Positions 18,132 through 27,293 are shown, counted from the stretch's first letter. The stretch is DNA of 64,000 nucleotides from Rhizobium sp. ACO-34A (GCA_002600635.1 CP021372.1:1-64000), one strand, 5' to 3'. Notes: generated by a model from the letters alone, not told the origin. Program-made: numbers and translations.

Positions 18132-20763
18132 CGATGATCCCCCTGATTTCTGCGCGGCATGAGCCGCAATTGGTTCCCGCAGAAAGCGTCTTGCCGACGG
18201 CTTCCACCGTTCGGCAGCCGCCTTTTACCGCACCGACGATCTGGTTCACGCCGACGGAGAAGCAGGAGCAGACGATTGCACCCGGGTCTGGCCTGTCCGC
18301 GGCCGGGCGACCGGCGATCACGGCAAAGCGGGTGCGTGCGTCCGAATGGGGTTCCGTCAGTTGCCCAACGGCCCATTGGCGGGAGACTGCAACTGGTGTG
18401 GCGGCCACGAAGAGAGCCAGAAGCAGTCGCTCTCCCAGGAAAAAGGCAAGCCGTGTGATGCCGGTGGCGCGGTCGCCATATCCGATCAGTTCGGCTTCTT
18501 CGGGAAGGTCGAACTGCGAGCGGCACCAATGATCCCAGTCGTCCGCGGGCTCAGCCCAGGCGAGCTCGCTGCGCCAGCCGCCGGGCGCGCGAGCAAGCGC
18601 GAAATAGGGCAGGTCCAGACCTTCCGGCCGGTTGGCGCTGACGGCGAAGCCGTAGGCCGTGGCCTTGAAACGGCTCGCCCGGATGGCGGCGTGCTTGGAG
18701 GCCGGCTGGCCGGAGACCGGGTCAGTGACCGACGGAACCAGCGCATCGATGCGGCCTTGCGCGGAGGTTTCACCCGTCCAGTGCATGGGCACGAAAAGCG
18801 AGCCCCGGGCCTGCCGTTCACTCAGCAGCGCCCGCACGATTGCCGTGCCGCCGGTCTCGCCCATGAGTTCGACGAGATCGGCATCTCCAATCCCGAGTTC
18901 GCGGCCATCGGCGGGGTGCAGCTCGGCATAGGGTTCGGCGATATGGGCGGAAAGGCGAGCGCTCTTGCCTGTGCGCGTCATGGTGTGCCAGTGGTCGCGC
19001 ACCCGGCCGGTGTTCAATACCAGCGGGAAATCGTCGCTTGTCCGTTTCGGCGCTTCGGAGGTGACAGGTACGAAGCGGGCCTTTCCATCCGGATGATAAA
19101 AGCGACCCTCGGCGAAGAAACGGGTCGGCCGGGTCCGGATACCGGTCGGCTGGGGCCATTGGAACGGAGCGAGAGCGTCGAAGGCGGTCTCGTCGATTGC
19201 CGCGTATGCACCGATGTCGAAATCGCGGGATCCCTCGTTTTCGAATGCGGACAGGGCCGCATGTTCGGCGAAGATTTCCGCAGGTGAGCGATAGGAAAAA
19301 GCCTCGATAAAGCCCATCCGCCGGGCGACTTCGGCAATCTGCCACCAGTCGGGCCGAGCCTCGCCGGGGGATGGCAGGAAGGGGCGTTGCCGGGATATTC
19401 GGCGCTCGGAATTCGTCACCGTGCCGGATTTTTCGCCCCAGCCGGTGGCGGGTAAGAGAACATGGGCAAGCCTTGCCGTGTCGGTCTCCTTCAGCATGTC
19501 GGACACGACGACGAAGGGGCAGGCTTCGATGGCGGCCTTGACCCGGTTAGCATCCGGCATGGAAACCACCGGATTGGTGGACATGATCCACAGCGCCTTG
19601 ATGCGGCCATCGGCGACCGCCTCGAACATGTCGACTGCCTTGAGACCCGGCCTGTCGGCAATCGTCGGCGCGTTCCAGAAGCGTTGCACGCGGTCGCGAT
19701 GCTGAGGATTTTCGATGGCCATATGGGCGGCGAGCATGTTGGCGAGCCCGCCGACTTCACGGCCGCCCATGGCGTTCGGCTGACCGGTCAGTGAGAACGG
19801 TCCCATGCCGGGGCGGCCGATCCGGCCGGTTGCCAGGTGGCAGTTGATGATGGCGTTGACCTTGTCGGTGCCGATCGACGACTGATTGACGCCCTGACTG
19901 TAGCAGGTGACGACCTTCTCCGTGCGTTCGAAAAGGCCGAAGAACTGGCGCAACTCGCCGGCGCCGAGGCCGGTGCATTCGATCAGTTCCGCAAAGCTCA
20001 GGGAGCTTGCCGCGGCGAAAGCGTCCGCGAAGCCTGTCGTGTGGGCGGCGAGGTAGTTCTCGTCGATTGCCGGGCTCTTTGCCAGATGGGAAAGCAGGCC
20101 GTTGAACAGCGCCACGTCGCCATCGGGCCGGATGGAGAGATGCAGGTCGGCGATATCGGATGTTGCCGTGCGGCGCGGATCGATGACGACGACCTTCATG
20201 CCCGGCCGGGCTGCCTTGGCGGCGGCAAGCCTCTGGTAAAGCACCGGATGACACCAGCCCATGTTGGAGCCGACCAGCACGACGAGATCGGCAAGCTCCA
20301 GATCCTCATAAACCCCGGGCACGGTATCGGCCCCGAATGCCCGCCGATGACCGGCCACCGACGAGGCCATGCAGAGCCGCGAATTGGTGTCGATGTTGGC
20401 CGAGCCGATGAAGCCCTTCATCAGCTTGTTGGCGAGGTAATAGTCTTCCGTCAGTAACTGGCCGGAAACATAGAACGCGACTGCATCCGGGCCATGCATG
20501 GCGATGGTCTGCGCGAAGGTGCGGGCCACCATGTCAAGGGCCGTGTCCCAGGTGGTGCGCTCACCCATGATTTCCGGGTAAAGCGCGCGTCCCTCGAGAT
20601 CGAGCGTTTCGGCCAGCGCCGATCCCTTGGAACACAGGCGGCCGAAATTGGCAGGGTGATCCGGGTCGCCCTTCACCGAGACGGCGCCTTCGTCGCTGAC
20701 GGTTGCGATAACCCCGCAGCCGACACCGCAATAGGGACAGGTGGTTCTGGTTTCAGTGGACAT
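18103..20763 (-). CDS. nasA: Assimilatory nitrate reductase, catalytic subunit
   Basis: 886-residue cytoplasmic molybdopterin enzyme reducing nitrate to nitrite. N-terminal [4Fe-4S] cysteines in CPYCGVGCG and FGRLCSKG, then the molybdopterin oxidoreductase body with SRLCMASSVAGH and GQPNAMGGREVGG, and a molybdopterin-dinucleotide-binding domain (TGRVRDHWHTMTRTG). The last 70 residues form a BFD-like [2Fe-2S] domain (CSCFSVG ... CGSCRAEI), as in NasA/NasC enzymes that take electrons from a flavoprotein or ferredoxin. The start at 20763 gives the normal N-terminus; a longer frame runs into the upstream RIME-like palindrome. It follows nirD. Confidence 0.95.
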   Translation of the reverse strand: MSTETRTTCPYCGVGCGVIATVSDEGAVSVKGDPDHPANFGRLCSKGSALAETLDLEGRALYPEIMGERTTWDTALDMVARTFAQTIAMHGPDAVAFYVSGQLLTEDYYLANKLMKGFIGSANIDTNSRLCMASSVAGHRRAFGADTVPGVYEDLELADLVVLVGSNMGWCHPVLYQRLAAAKAARPGMKVVVIDPRRTATSDIADLHLSIRPDGDVALFNGLLSHLAKSPAIDENYLAAHTTGFADAFAAASSLSFAELIECTGLGAGELRQFFGLFERTEKVVTCYSQGVNQSSIGTDKVNAIINCHLATGRIGRPGMGPFSLTGQPNAMGGREVGGLANMLAAHMAIENPQHRDRVQRFWNAPTIADRPGLKAVDMFEAVADGRIKALWIMSTNPVVSMPDANRVKAAIEACPFVVVSDMLKETDTARLAHVLLPATGWGEKSGTVTNSERRISRQRPFLPSPGEARPDWWQIAEVARRMGFIEAFSYRSPAEIFAEHAALSAFENEGSRDFDIGAYAAIDETAFDALAPFQWPQPTGIRTRPTRFFAEGRFYHPDGKARFVPVTSEAPKRTSDDFPLVLNTGRVRDHWHTMTRTGKSARLSAHIAEPYAELHPADGRELGIGDADLVELMGETGGTAIVRALLSERQARGSLFVPMHWTGETSAQGRIDALVPSVTDPVSGQPASKHAAIRASRFKATAYGFAVSANRPEGLDLPYFALARAPGGWRSELAWAEPADDWDHWCRSQFDLPEEAELIGYGDRATGITRLAFFLGERLLLALFVAATPVAVSRQWAVGQLTEPHSDARTRFAVIAGRPAADRPDPGAIVCSCFSVGVNQIVGAVKGGCRTVEAVGKTLSAGTNCGSCRAEIRGIIDACHVAAAE

Positions 20764-20790
20764 CTCTGCAACCCCGGCGTGGCAAAACCA

Positions 20791-20959
20791 TACCCCCCTC
20801 TGGCCTGCCGGCCATCTCCCCCTCAAGGGGGGAGAACGACTCGCGGCGACGCTCCGCAACTTGCATACGGCTTGGTGTTTGGCTCGAGGAAGGCCGGAGC
20901 CGTCCCTCTAGCGGATCTCTCCCTTGAGGGGGAGATGGCCGGCAGGCCAGAGGGGGGTA
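20791..20959. repeat. RIME-like intergenic palindromic element (nirD-nasA)
   Basis: 39-bp perfect inverted repeat: 20791-20829 and 20921-20959, starting TACCCCCCTCTGGCCTGCCG, around a 91-base centre. Its composition (GGCCTGCCGGCC and CCCCTCAAGG motifs) matches the Rhizobium-specific intergenic mosaic elements as I know them; that family name is inference. It occupies nearly all of the nirD-nasA gap inside the operon. Confidence 0.7.
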
Positions 20960-20986
20960 ACCGCAATCGCCAACGCCTGCATCCCG

Positions 20987-21316
20987 CTACTCCGCTGCCT
21001 GAAGCAGGCTTTCGAGCATGATCGACAGGTGTCCATCCTCGTTGCGCAACGGAATGGTTCTGACCGCTCCCTCGTCGGCGCCGAGCGCCTTGCCGCTTTC
21101 CAGCGAGATCACCCAGTTATGCAGCGGGCAGGTCACGGCCTTGCCGTGCACGATACCCTGCGAGAGCGGTCCTCCCTTGTGGGGGCAATGATCCTCGATG
21201 GCGAAAACCTCGTTTTCGGCCGTTCGGAAGACGGCGATCTTACCCTCCGGCGTCTTCACGCAGCGAGCGCCGCGGAGCGGAATGTCGTCGATGTGTCCGA
21301 TGGATATCCAGTTCAT
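20987..21316 (-). CDS. nirD: Assimilatory nitrite reductase small subunit
   Basis: 109 residues, a Rieske-like [2Fe-2S] domain protein of the NirD family that partners NirB. Cluster ligands appear in CPHKG and CPLHNW, so this is a cluster-bearing form rather than the ligand-less E. coli type. It is separated from nirB by a 128-base gap filled with a RIME-like element, unusual spacing for two subunits of one enzyme. Confidence 0.93.
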   Translation of the reverse strand: MNWISIGHIDDIPLRGARCVKTPEGKIAVFRTAENEVFAIEDHCPHKGGPLSQGIVHGKAVTCPLHNWVISLESGKALGADEGAVRTIPLRNEDGHLSIMLESLLQAAE

Positions 21317-21341
21317 GGGTGTGCTCCGTTTTGTTCCTGTC

Positions 21342-21443
21342 TCCTCTCCCTGCTTGCGGGGAGAGGGCTAGGGTGAGGGGCAGTCCAGCACGCCCCCTCA
21401 TCCGCCCTTCGGGCCCCTTCTCCCCGCAAGCAGGGAGAAGGGG
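21342..21443. repeat. RIME-like element between nirB and nirD
   Basis: Two hairpins facing each other: CCTCTCCC with GGGAGAGG (about 21344-21367), and an 11-bp perfect stem CCCCTTCTCCC (21414-21424) with 21433-21443. The second ends one base from the nirB stop codon (21445). The CCCTCATCCGCC ... CTCCCCGCAAGC style is that of rhizobial RIME elements (inferred). Confidence 0.65.
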
Positions 21444-21444
21444 A

Positions 21445-23904
21445 TCATTCCGCCGCAGCCGAAAAGCCGACCGTCGCCATGGGCTTGAACTCGTGCTTGT
21501 CCTTGCCGGAAACGCGCTCCGACCACGGGTCGACCTGGGCGAATTGTTGCGAGAAGACGAAGCGGTCGAAATAGGCGCGGCGCTTGTCGTGATCCTCCAT
21601 GATCTGGCGGCGGATCTCGTCGGTGCCGATGCGTTTTGCCCATTTGTAGATGCGCTCGAGGTAGCGGGCCTGCTCGCGATACATCTGGGTCAGCGCCACG
21701 ATATGCTCGAGGGCCTCGTCCTCGCTTTTCACCAGTCCGAGGATTTCCGTGCCCTTGATGTCGAGACCGGCGGCGCCTGCGAAGTGGATTTCGAAGCCTG
21801 AATCCACGCAGATGACGCCGATGTCCTTGCAGGTCGCTTCCGCGCAGTTGCGCGGGCAGCCGGAGACGGCGAGCTTCAGCTTGGCCGGCGTCCACGAGCC
21901 CCACATGAACTTCTCGATGCGGATGCCGAGGCCGGTCGAATCCTGCGTGCCGAAGCGACACCATTGCTCACCGACACAGGTCTTCACGGTGCGCAGGCCC
22001 TTCGCATAGGCCTGGCCGGAGATGAAACCGGCCTTGCCGAGATCGGCCCAGACGGCCGGCAGGTCTTCTTTGTGGATGCCGAGCAGGTCGATGCGCTGGC
22101 CGCCGGTGACCTTCACCATGGGGATGTCGAACCTGTCGACCACATCGGCGATGGCGCGCAGTTCCGAGGAACTGGTAACGCCGCCCCACATGCGCGGCAC
22201 GACGGAGTAGGTGCCGTCCTTCTGGATATTGGCGTGGACGCGTTCGTTGATGAAGCGCGACTGATAGTCGTCGGCATATTCGTCCGGCCAGTCGCAGACG
22301 AGGTAATAGTTCAGAGCCGGCCGGCACTTGGCGCAGCCGCAGGAGGTCTTCCACTCCAGTTCCTGCATGAGGGCGGGAATGGTCTTCAGCCCCTTGGCCT
22401 TGATCAGGCGGCGCACGTCATCATGGCCGAATTCGGTGCAGGGGCACATGGGCGTGACGGCGGCGGGGTTGTATTTCTCGCCGAGCGTCAGCGCCATCAA
22501 TTGCTCGACAAGGCCGGTACAGTTGCCGCAGGAGGCCGAGGCCTTGGTGTGGGCGCGCACCTCGTCAAGCGAGGTCAGTCCCTTGCCGGTGATGGTTCCG
22601 ACGATCTTGCCCTTGCAGACGCCGTTGCAGCCGCAGATTTCCGCATCATCCGGCAAGGCTGCAACGGCCGCCATAGGGTCCAGCGCGGCACCCCCCTGGT
22701 AGGCCTGACCGAAGATCAGCGTCTCGCGCATCTCGGAAATGTCGGTGCCCTTCTTCATCAGGTCGAAGAACCAGGAACCGTCTGCGGTCTCGCCATAGAG
22801 CACGGCACCGATGATCCGGTTTTCCTTGAGGACGAGGCGCTTGTAGACGCCGGCCGTGGCATCGCGCAGCACGATTTCCTGCCGGTCCGGGGCTTCCGCG
22901 AAATCGCCGGCGGAGAACAGGTTGATGCCGGTGACCTTCAGCTTCGTGTTGGTGACGGAGCCGTGATACTCGCCGTCGCCGCCCGTCAGCCTGTCGGCCA
23001 GCACCTTTGCGCTTTCATAGAGCGGGGCGACCAGCCCGTAGCAGATGCCGCGATGCTCGGCGCATTCGCCAAGCGCGAAGATCGAGGCATCCGAGGTCAT
23101 CATGCCGTCGTCGACGACGATGCCCCTGTTGACGGCAAGGCCCGCATCCCTGGCAAGCTGCGAGGCCGGGCGGATGCCGACCGCCATGACCACCATGTCG
23201 CCGGCAATGATGCGACCGTCTTCCAGCTCGATACCCTCGACCCTGTCGGTGCCGAGGATCTGCTTCGTATTGGCCTTGGTGATGATGTCGATGCCGCGTT
23301 CGTTGAGCGCCCTTTCCAGAAGGTAGGCCGCAGCGGGGTCGAGCTGACGCTCCATGATGGTCGGCATCAGGTGGATGACGGTGACATCCATGCCCTGCCG
23401 CTTCAGGCCGTAGGCCGCCTCGAGCCCCAGCAGGCCGGCGCCGATGACGATGGCGCGCCCCTTACCTTCCGCAATTTCCAGCATCTTCTCGACATCGTCG
23501 AGATCGCGATAGGCAAGCACGCCGGGAAGCTGATGGCCGGGTACGGGAATGATGAAGGGCAGGGAGCCCGTGGCGATCACCAGCTTGTCGTAGGATGCGG
23601 TGATGCCGTTGGCGGAGGTGACAGTCTTGTTCTGGCGATCGATCCCGGTGACCTTGGCACCCTTGTGCAGGGTCACGCCATGCGTGGCGTACCACTCGTC
23701 GCTATGGATGACGATGTTCTCGTAGGTCTTTTCGCCGGAGAGCACTGGAGAAAGCATGATGCGGTCGTAGTTGACGCGCGGTTCGGCGTTGAAGATCGTA
23801 ACGTCGTATAGGGCGGGAGCCCTTTCGAAGAGTTCTTCCAGCATGCGGCCAGGGGCCATGCCGTTGCCGATGATGACGAGTTTTTCAGTTTGCGTCCCTG
23901 GCAT
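21445..23904 (-). CDS. nirB: Assimilatory nitrite reductase large subunit
   Basis: 819-residue NAD(P)H-dependent siroheme enzyme reducing nitrite to ammonium. The order is FAD/NAD oxidoreductase (GNGMAPGRMLEE at the start, second dinucleotide fold IVIGAGLLGLEAAYG), BFD-like [2Fe-2S] domain (CGCNGVCKGKI ... CGNCTG), then ferredoxin-like and siroheme/[4Fe-4S] domains with the C-x5-C and C-x3-C pairs (CVGEQWC; GCPRNC). The start at 23904 has a GGAG site eight bases before the ATG; a GTG at 23913 would overlap that site and the end of the upstream ATPase gene. The gap to the ATPase gene is 5 bases. Confidence 0.95.
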   Translation of the reverse strand: MPGTQTEKLVIIGNGMAPGRMLEELFERAPALYDVTIFNAEPRVNYDRIMLSPVLSGEKTYENIVIHSDEWYATHGVTLHKGAKVTGIDRQNKTVTSANGITASYDKLVIATGSLPFIIPVPGHQLPGVLAYRDLDDVEKMLEIAEGKGRAIVIGAGLLGLEAAYGLKRQGMDVTVIHLMPTIMERQLDPAAAYLLERALNERGIDIITKANTKQILGTDRVEGIELEDGRIIAGDMVVMAVGIRPASQLARDAGLAVNRGIVVDDGMMTSDASIFALGECAEHRGICYGLVAPLYESAKVLADRLTGGDGEYHGSVTNTKLKVTGINLFSAGDFAEAPDRQEIVLRDATAGVYKRLVLKENRIIGAVLYGETADGSWFFDLMKKGTDISEMRETLIFGQAYQGGAALDPMAAVAALPDDAEICGCNGVCKGKIVGTITGKGLTSLDEVRAHTKASASCGNCTGLVEQLMALTLGEKYNPAAVTPMCPCTEFGHDDVRRLIKAKGLKTIPALMQELEWKTSCGCAKCRPALNYYLVCDWPDEYADDYQSRFINERVHANIQKDGTYSVVPRMWGGVTSSSELRAIADVVDRFDIPMVKVTGGQRIDLLGIHKEDLPAVWADLGKAGFISGQAYAKGLRTVKTCVGEQWCRFGTQDSTGLGIRIEKFMWGSWTPAKLKLAVSGCPRNCAEATCKDIGVICVDSGFEIHFAGAAGLDIKGTEILGLVKSEDEALEHIVALTQMYREQARYLERIYKWAKRIGTDEIRRQIMEDHDKRRAYFDRFVFSQQFAQVDPWSERVSGKDKHEFKPMATVGFSAAAE

Positions 23905-23909
23905 AGTCT

Positions 23910-24707
23910 TCACTCCGCGGCTTCGACGAAGCGATGACGTTCGTAGAGGAACTTCAGCACGGCTTCGCGGGATTTGAGGTAGGTGCGGTCGGAGGCAAGC
24001 GCGATGCGGTCGCGCGGTCGAGGGATCGGGACTTCCAGCACTTCGCCGATGCGGGCGGCGGGACCGTTGGTCATCATCACGATGCGGTCGGAGAGCAGGA
24101 CCGCCTCGTCCACGTCATGGGTGATCATGATCATGGTGTTGCCGAGCCGTGCGTGGATCTCCATCACGGCATCCTGAAGGTGCGCGCGGGTGAGCGCGTC
24201 GAGCGCGCCGAAGGGTTCGTCGAGCAGCAGGATCTTCGGCTCCATGGCAAGTGCCCGGGCAATGCCGACGCGCTGCTTCATGCCGCCGGAGATTTCGGCC
24301 GGGCGCTTGTCCCTGGCATGAGCCATCTGCACGAGATCGAGATTGCGCATCACCCAGTCATGCTTCTCGGTCTTGCTCTTCCGGCCGGCGAAGACCTTGG
24401 ACACGGCGAGGTTGACGTTTTCATAGACGGAGAGCCAGGGCAGCAGCGAGTGGTTCTGGAAGACCACGGCGCGTTCCGGGCCGGGCTCGTTCACCTCGGC
24501 GTTTTCCAGGAGTACGGCGCCGCTCGATACGCGGGTCAGGCCGGCGATCAGGTTCAGCAACGTGGACTTGCCACAGCCGGAATGGCCGATGATCGAGACG
24601 AATTCGCCCTTGTCGATGGTCAGCGTGACGTCCTTCAGCACTTCAGTCCTGGTGCCGCCGCGTTCGAAGCTTTTGTCGATATGGTCGATCTTGAGATAGG
24701 CGTTCAT
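23910..24707 (-). CDS. nrtD: Nitrate ABC importer, ATP-binding subunit
   Basis: 265 residues. Walker A GHSGCGKST near residue 40, signature ISGGMKQRVGIARAL, Walker B ILLLDEPFGALD and the H-loop ITHDVDEA. It belongs to the nitrate/taurine/sulfonate ATPase group and lacks the C-terminal nitrate-binding domain found on cyanobacterial NrtC. Placed between permease and nitrite reductase genes in the nas operon, which supports nitrate/nitrite as the substrate. Confidence 0.92.
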   Translation of the reverse strand: MNAYLKIDHIDKSFERGGTRTEVLKDVTLTIDKGEFVSIIGHSGCGKSTLLNLIAGLTRVSSGAVLLENAEVNEPGPERAVVFQNHSLLPWLSVYENVNLAVSKVFAGRKSKTEKHDWVMRNLDLVQMAHARDKRPAEISGGMKQRVGIARALAMEPKILLLDEPFGALDALTRAHLQDAVMEIHARLGNTMIMITHDVDEAVLLSDRIVMMTNGPAARIGEVLEVPIPRPRDRIALASDRTYLKSREAVLKFLYERHRFVEAAE

Positions 24708-24720
24708 GGATGTCGTCTCC

Positions 24721-25617
24721 TCAGTTGGCGGCCGTGCCGCGGGTGACGACGCTGCCCAGCAGGGCGACCAGCTTGTCGAGAATGAAGCCGGTCACACCGA
24801 TATAGGCGAGCGCCACGATGATGTCGGAGAGCCGGGACGAGTTCCACGCATCCCAGATGAAGAAGCCGATGCCGACGCCGCCGGTCAGCATTTCGGCGGC
24901 GACGATGGCGAGCCAGGAGAGGCCGATGCCGATGCGCAGGCCGGTAAAGATGTAAGGAGCTGCCGCCGGGATCATGATGCGAATGAAGAATTCGAGCGGA
25001 TTGAGGCGCAGAACGCGGGCGATGTTGCGGTAGTCGTCCGGAATATTGCGGACGCCTACGGCGGTGTTGATGATGACGGGCCAGATCGAGGTGATGAAGA
25101 TCACGAAAATCGCTGACGGGTTCGAATTCTGGAAGGCCGCTAGCGACAGCGGCAACCAGGCGAGCGGCGGCACGGTGCGCAGGATCTGGAAGATCGGATC
25201 GAGGCCGCGCATCGCCCAGACCGACTGGCCGACGATGGCGCCGAGCACCACGCCGGCGACTGCGGCAAGGCCGAAGCCGATTGCCACGCGCTGCAGCGAG
25301 ACCAGCACGCGCCAGGCAAGGCCGATATCCTGCGATCCGTAATCGAAGAAAGGATAGGCGATCAGGTCGAAGCTGTCGGTCCAGACCTGGCTCGGCGGTG
25401 GCAGCGTCGCGCCCGGATGAGAACAGGCAATCTGCCAGATTCCAAGCAGGACCAGCAGCACGACGAGCGGTGGCAGGACATTGCGCAGCATCGTCAGGCC
25501 AATGCGTTTCAGGTCGATTTTCGTGGCGGGGGGTCGTGTCATCTGTACGACGGTGCCGCTGGTGGTCGCGGGAATGGCCGTCGCCTCGATATCGGCTTTG
25601 CGGGCGGTTGCGGTCAT
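24721..25617 (-). CDS. nrtB: Nitrate ABC importer, permease
   Basis: 298 residues, about six membrane segments after a 40-residue cytoplasmic N-terminus. The binding-protein-dependent transport motif appears as the EAA-like loop NIPDDYRNIARVLRLNPLEFF. It is the NrtB-type permease (WLPLSLAAFQNSNPSAIFVIF is typical). 13 bases upstream of the ATPase gene; separated from the binding-protein gene by a RIME-like element. Confidence 0.93.
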   Translation of the reverse strand: MTATARKADIEATAIPATTSGTVVQMTRPPATKIDLKRIGLTMLRNVLPPLVVLLVLLGIWQIACSHPGATLPPPSQVWTDSFDLIAYPFFDYGSQDIGLAWRVLVSLQRVAIGFGLAAVAGVVLGAIVGQSVWAMRGLDPIFQILRTVPPLAWLPLSLAAFQNSNPSAIFVIFITSIWPVIINTAVGVRNIPDDYRNIARVLRLNPLEFFIRIMIPAAAPYIFTGLRIGIGLSWLAIVAAEMLTGGVGIGFFIWDAWNSSRLSDIIVALAYIGVTGFILDKLVALLGSVVTRGTAAN

Positions 25618-25669
25618 GGTGTGGTCCTCTTGGGCGTTTGTTGTTCGGTTTGCATCGAGGGCTCGCCCC

Positions 25670-25790
25670 TCACCCGGCTGCCGTCACCCTCTCCCCGCGA
25701 GCGGGGAGAGGGGATGGGGGGCGCCGGCCTTGCCACTTGCCCCTTCGCCCCGCTCGCGGGGAGAAGGTCCCGACAGGGGGATGAGGGGGC
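25670..25790. repeat. RIME-like element between nrtA and nrtB
   Basis: Two strong hairpins: CCCTCTCCCCGC (25687-25698) pairing with 25701-25712 across two bases, and CCTTCGCCCCGC (25742-25753) pairing with 25756-25767 with one mismatch. The ends (CCCCTCACCCGG ... GATGAGGGGG) mirror each other. It fills the nrtA-nrtB gap and could separate expression of the abundant binding protein from the membrane subunits. Confidence 0.65.
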
Positions 25791-25798
25791 TGCGCGCC

Positions 25799-27097
25799 TT
25801 ACGCACCTGCCTTGATCGTCAGGCTTTCGAGATATGCCTTGGGGTTTTCCGGATCGAAGACCTTGCCGTCGAAGAAGGTTTCCGGGCCGCGCGAGGTGGA
25901 AGCGGGAATGTCGGCCTCGGCGACGCCGAGGTCCTTGGCCGCCGAGCGCCAGATGTCCTCGCGGTTCACCTTGTCGACCAGTGCCTTGGTGTCCGTGTCG
26001 GATGCGAACTTGCCCCAGCGGATATTCTCGGTGAGGAACCAGAGATCGTGGCTCTTGAACGGGTAGGACGCATGGTCCTTCCAGAACTTCATTTCGAGGC
26101 CGGTATTTTCCTCAACGCGGCCGTTGCCGTAGTTGATGTTGCCCTTGAGGCGGCCGAGCACATCCTTCGGCGGTACGTTGAACCATTGGCGCTTGCCGAG
26201 GATCGTCGCCATCTCTTCCTTGTTGTCCATGCTGTCGGCCCAGATCTGGGCTTCCATCACGGCCATCATCAGGGCCTTGGCAGCGTTGGGGTTCTTCTCG
26301 ATCCAGTCCGAGCGCATCGAGAAAGCCTTCTCCGGATGGCCCTTCCACAGCTCGCCGGTGGTACAGGCCGTAAAGCCGATGCCCTGGTTGACGAGCTGCT
26401 CGTTCCACGGCTCGCCGACGCAGAAGGCGTCCATGTTGCCGACCTTCATATTGGCCACCATCTGCGGTGGCGGCACGACGATGGTCGAGACGTCCTTGTC
26501 GGGATCGATGCCGCCGGCGGCGAGCCAGTAGCGGATCCAGAGGTCATGGGTGCCGCCGGGGAAGGTCATGGCGACCTTGATTTCCTTGCCCTCGGCCTTC
26601 TTCGCGGCGAAGGCGTCTCGAAGCTTCGAGGAATCGAGGCCAACGCCCGTTTCGGCATATTCCCTGGCGACGGAAATGCCCTGGCTGTCGAGGTTCAGGC
26701 GGGCGAGGATCGACATGGGCACCGGAACGTTGTTCTGGGTGACCTTGCCGGTTTCCATGAGGTAGGGCATCGGGGTGAGGATATGCGCGCCGTCGATGCC
26801 GTTTGCCGCGCCGCCAAGCACGAGGTTATCGCGGGTGGCGCCCCAGGATGCCTGTTTCGCCACCTCGACATCCGGCAGGCCATGCTTTTCGAAGAGGCCC
26901 TTCTCCTTGGCGATGATCAGGGGAGCGGCGTCGGTGAGCGCGATGAAGCCGAGCTTGGCGCCCGTGACTTCGGGGGCGGCGGTCGCGGCGAAGGCGCCGG
27001 ACGGGAAGGCGGTGCGCACAGCGCTGATGAGTGCGGCGGCAGCAGTGGTCTTCAGAATGGTACGGCGGCTGATGCTTGATCCTGTGGTCTTCGTCAT
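25799..27097 (-). CDS. nrtA: Nitrate-binding protein of the ABC importer
   Basis: 432 residues with a twin-arginine export signal (SRRTILKTTAAAAL, about residues 9-24), as in NrtA/NasF proteins. The body shows the NrtA/CmpA motifs GAKLGFIALTDAAPLIIAKE, WIRYWLAAGGIDPD and the VGEPWNEQLV loop. It is the first gene of the nas structural operon: a sigma-54 promoter, leader hairpins and a terminator lie in the 355-base gap before it. A RIME-like element follows. Confidence 0.94.
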   Translation of the reverse strand: MTKTTGSSISRRTILKTTAAAALISAVRTAFPSGAFAATAAPEVTGAKLGFIALTDAAPLIIAKEKGLFEKHGLPDVEVAKQASWGATRDNLVLGGAANGIDGAHILTPMPYLMETGKVTQNNVPVPMSILARLNLDSQGISVAREYAETGVGLDSSKLRDAFAAKKAEGKEIKVAMTFPGGTHDLWIRYWLAAGGIDPDKDVSTIVVPPPQMVANMKVGNMDAFCVGEPWNEQLVNQGIGFTACTTGELWKGHPEKAFSMRSDWIEKNPNAAKALMMAVMEAQIWADSMDNKEEMATILGKRQWFNVPPKDVLGRLKGNINYGNGRVEENTGLEMKFWKDHASYPFKSHDLWFLTENIRWGKFASDTDTKALVDKVNREDIWRSAAKDLGVAEADIPASTSRGPETFFDGKVFDPENPKAYLESLTIKAGA

Positions 27098-27267
27098 GGC
27101 TGTCCCCTTGCAGTTGGCGGAAATCCGGAAACAAAAAAACGCCGCATGGGATCTGCGCCTTCAGGACCTGGAAAAGCCTGGGCTGCAAAAACCTTGCGAC
27201 GTCGATGTCTGATGGTTGTGCGCTCTTTTAGCGCTCATCTGCTTTCCGGTCGCCGTTGACCGGTGCG
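27098..27267 (-). promoter_or_regulatory. nas operon leader RNA, probable NasT (ANTAR) target
   Basis: Starting near 27267 (expected transcript start), the RNA begins with a 6-bp stem CCGGUC/GACCGG holding the hexaloop AACGGC (27246-27263). A at loop position 1 and G at position 4 is the established ANTAR recognition pattern. Eleven bases on comes a second hairpin, GCGCU/AGCGC with loop AAAAG (27220-27234), and then the terminator at 27133-27160. The second loop is 5 bases, not 6, so the pair is not a textbook match. The ANTAR protein gene nasT lies 1.7 kb upstream on the same strand. Confidence 0.65.
27133..27160 (-). terminator. Leader terminator upstream of nrtA
   Basis: In the nrtA transcript, a short G+C-rich hairpin (GCGCA ... 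TGCGGC, one bulge, 27140-27158) is followed at once by seven U (complement of A at 27133-27139), 35 bases before the nrtA start. Its place within the leader, not after a gene, is what NasT-type antitermination requires. Confidence 0.6.
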
Positions 27268-27276
27268 AAATTAAGG

Positions 27277-27293
27277 AAGCAAGCACCGTGCCA
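27277..27293 (-). promoter_or_regulatory. Sigma-54 promoter of the nas operon
   Basis: Read on the minus strand: TGGCAC-GGTGC-TTGCTT, matching the -24/-12 consensus (TGGCAC-N5-TTGCA) with correct GG-GC spacing. It places the transcript start near 27267, just before the first leader hairpin. It implies RpoN plus an enhancer-binding protein, presumably NtrC. Confidence 0.8.

Noticed and set aside
27220..27234. Second leader hairpin as a canonical ANTAR hexaloop
   Set aside because: With the best stem the loop is AAAAG (5 bases), and shifted pairings fail; reported only as a hairpin.
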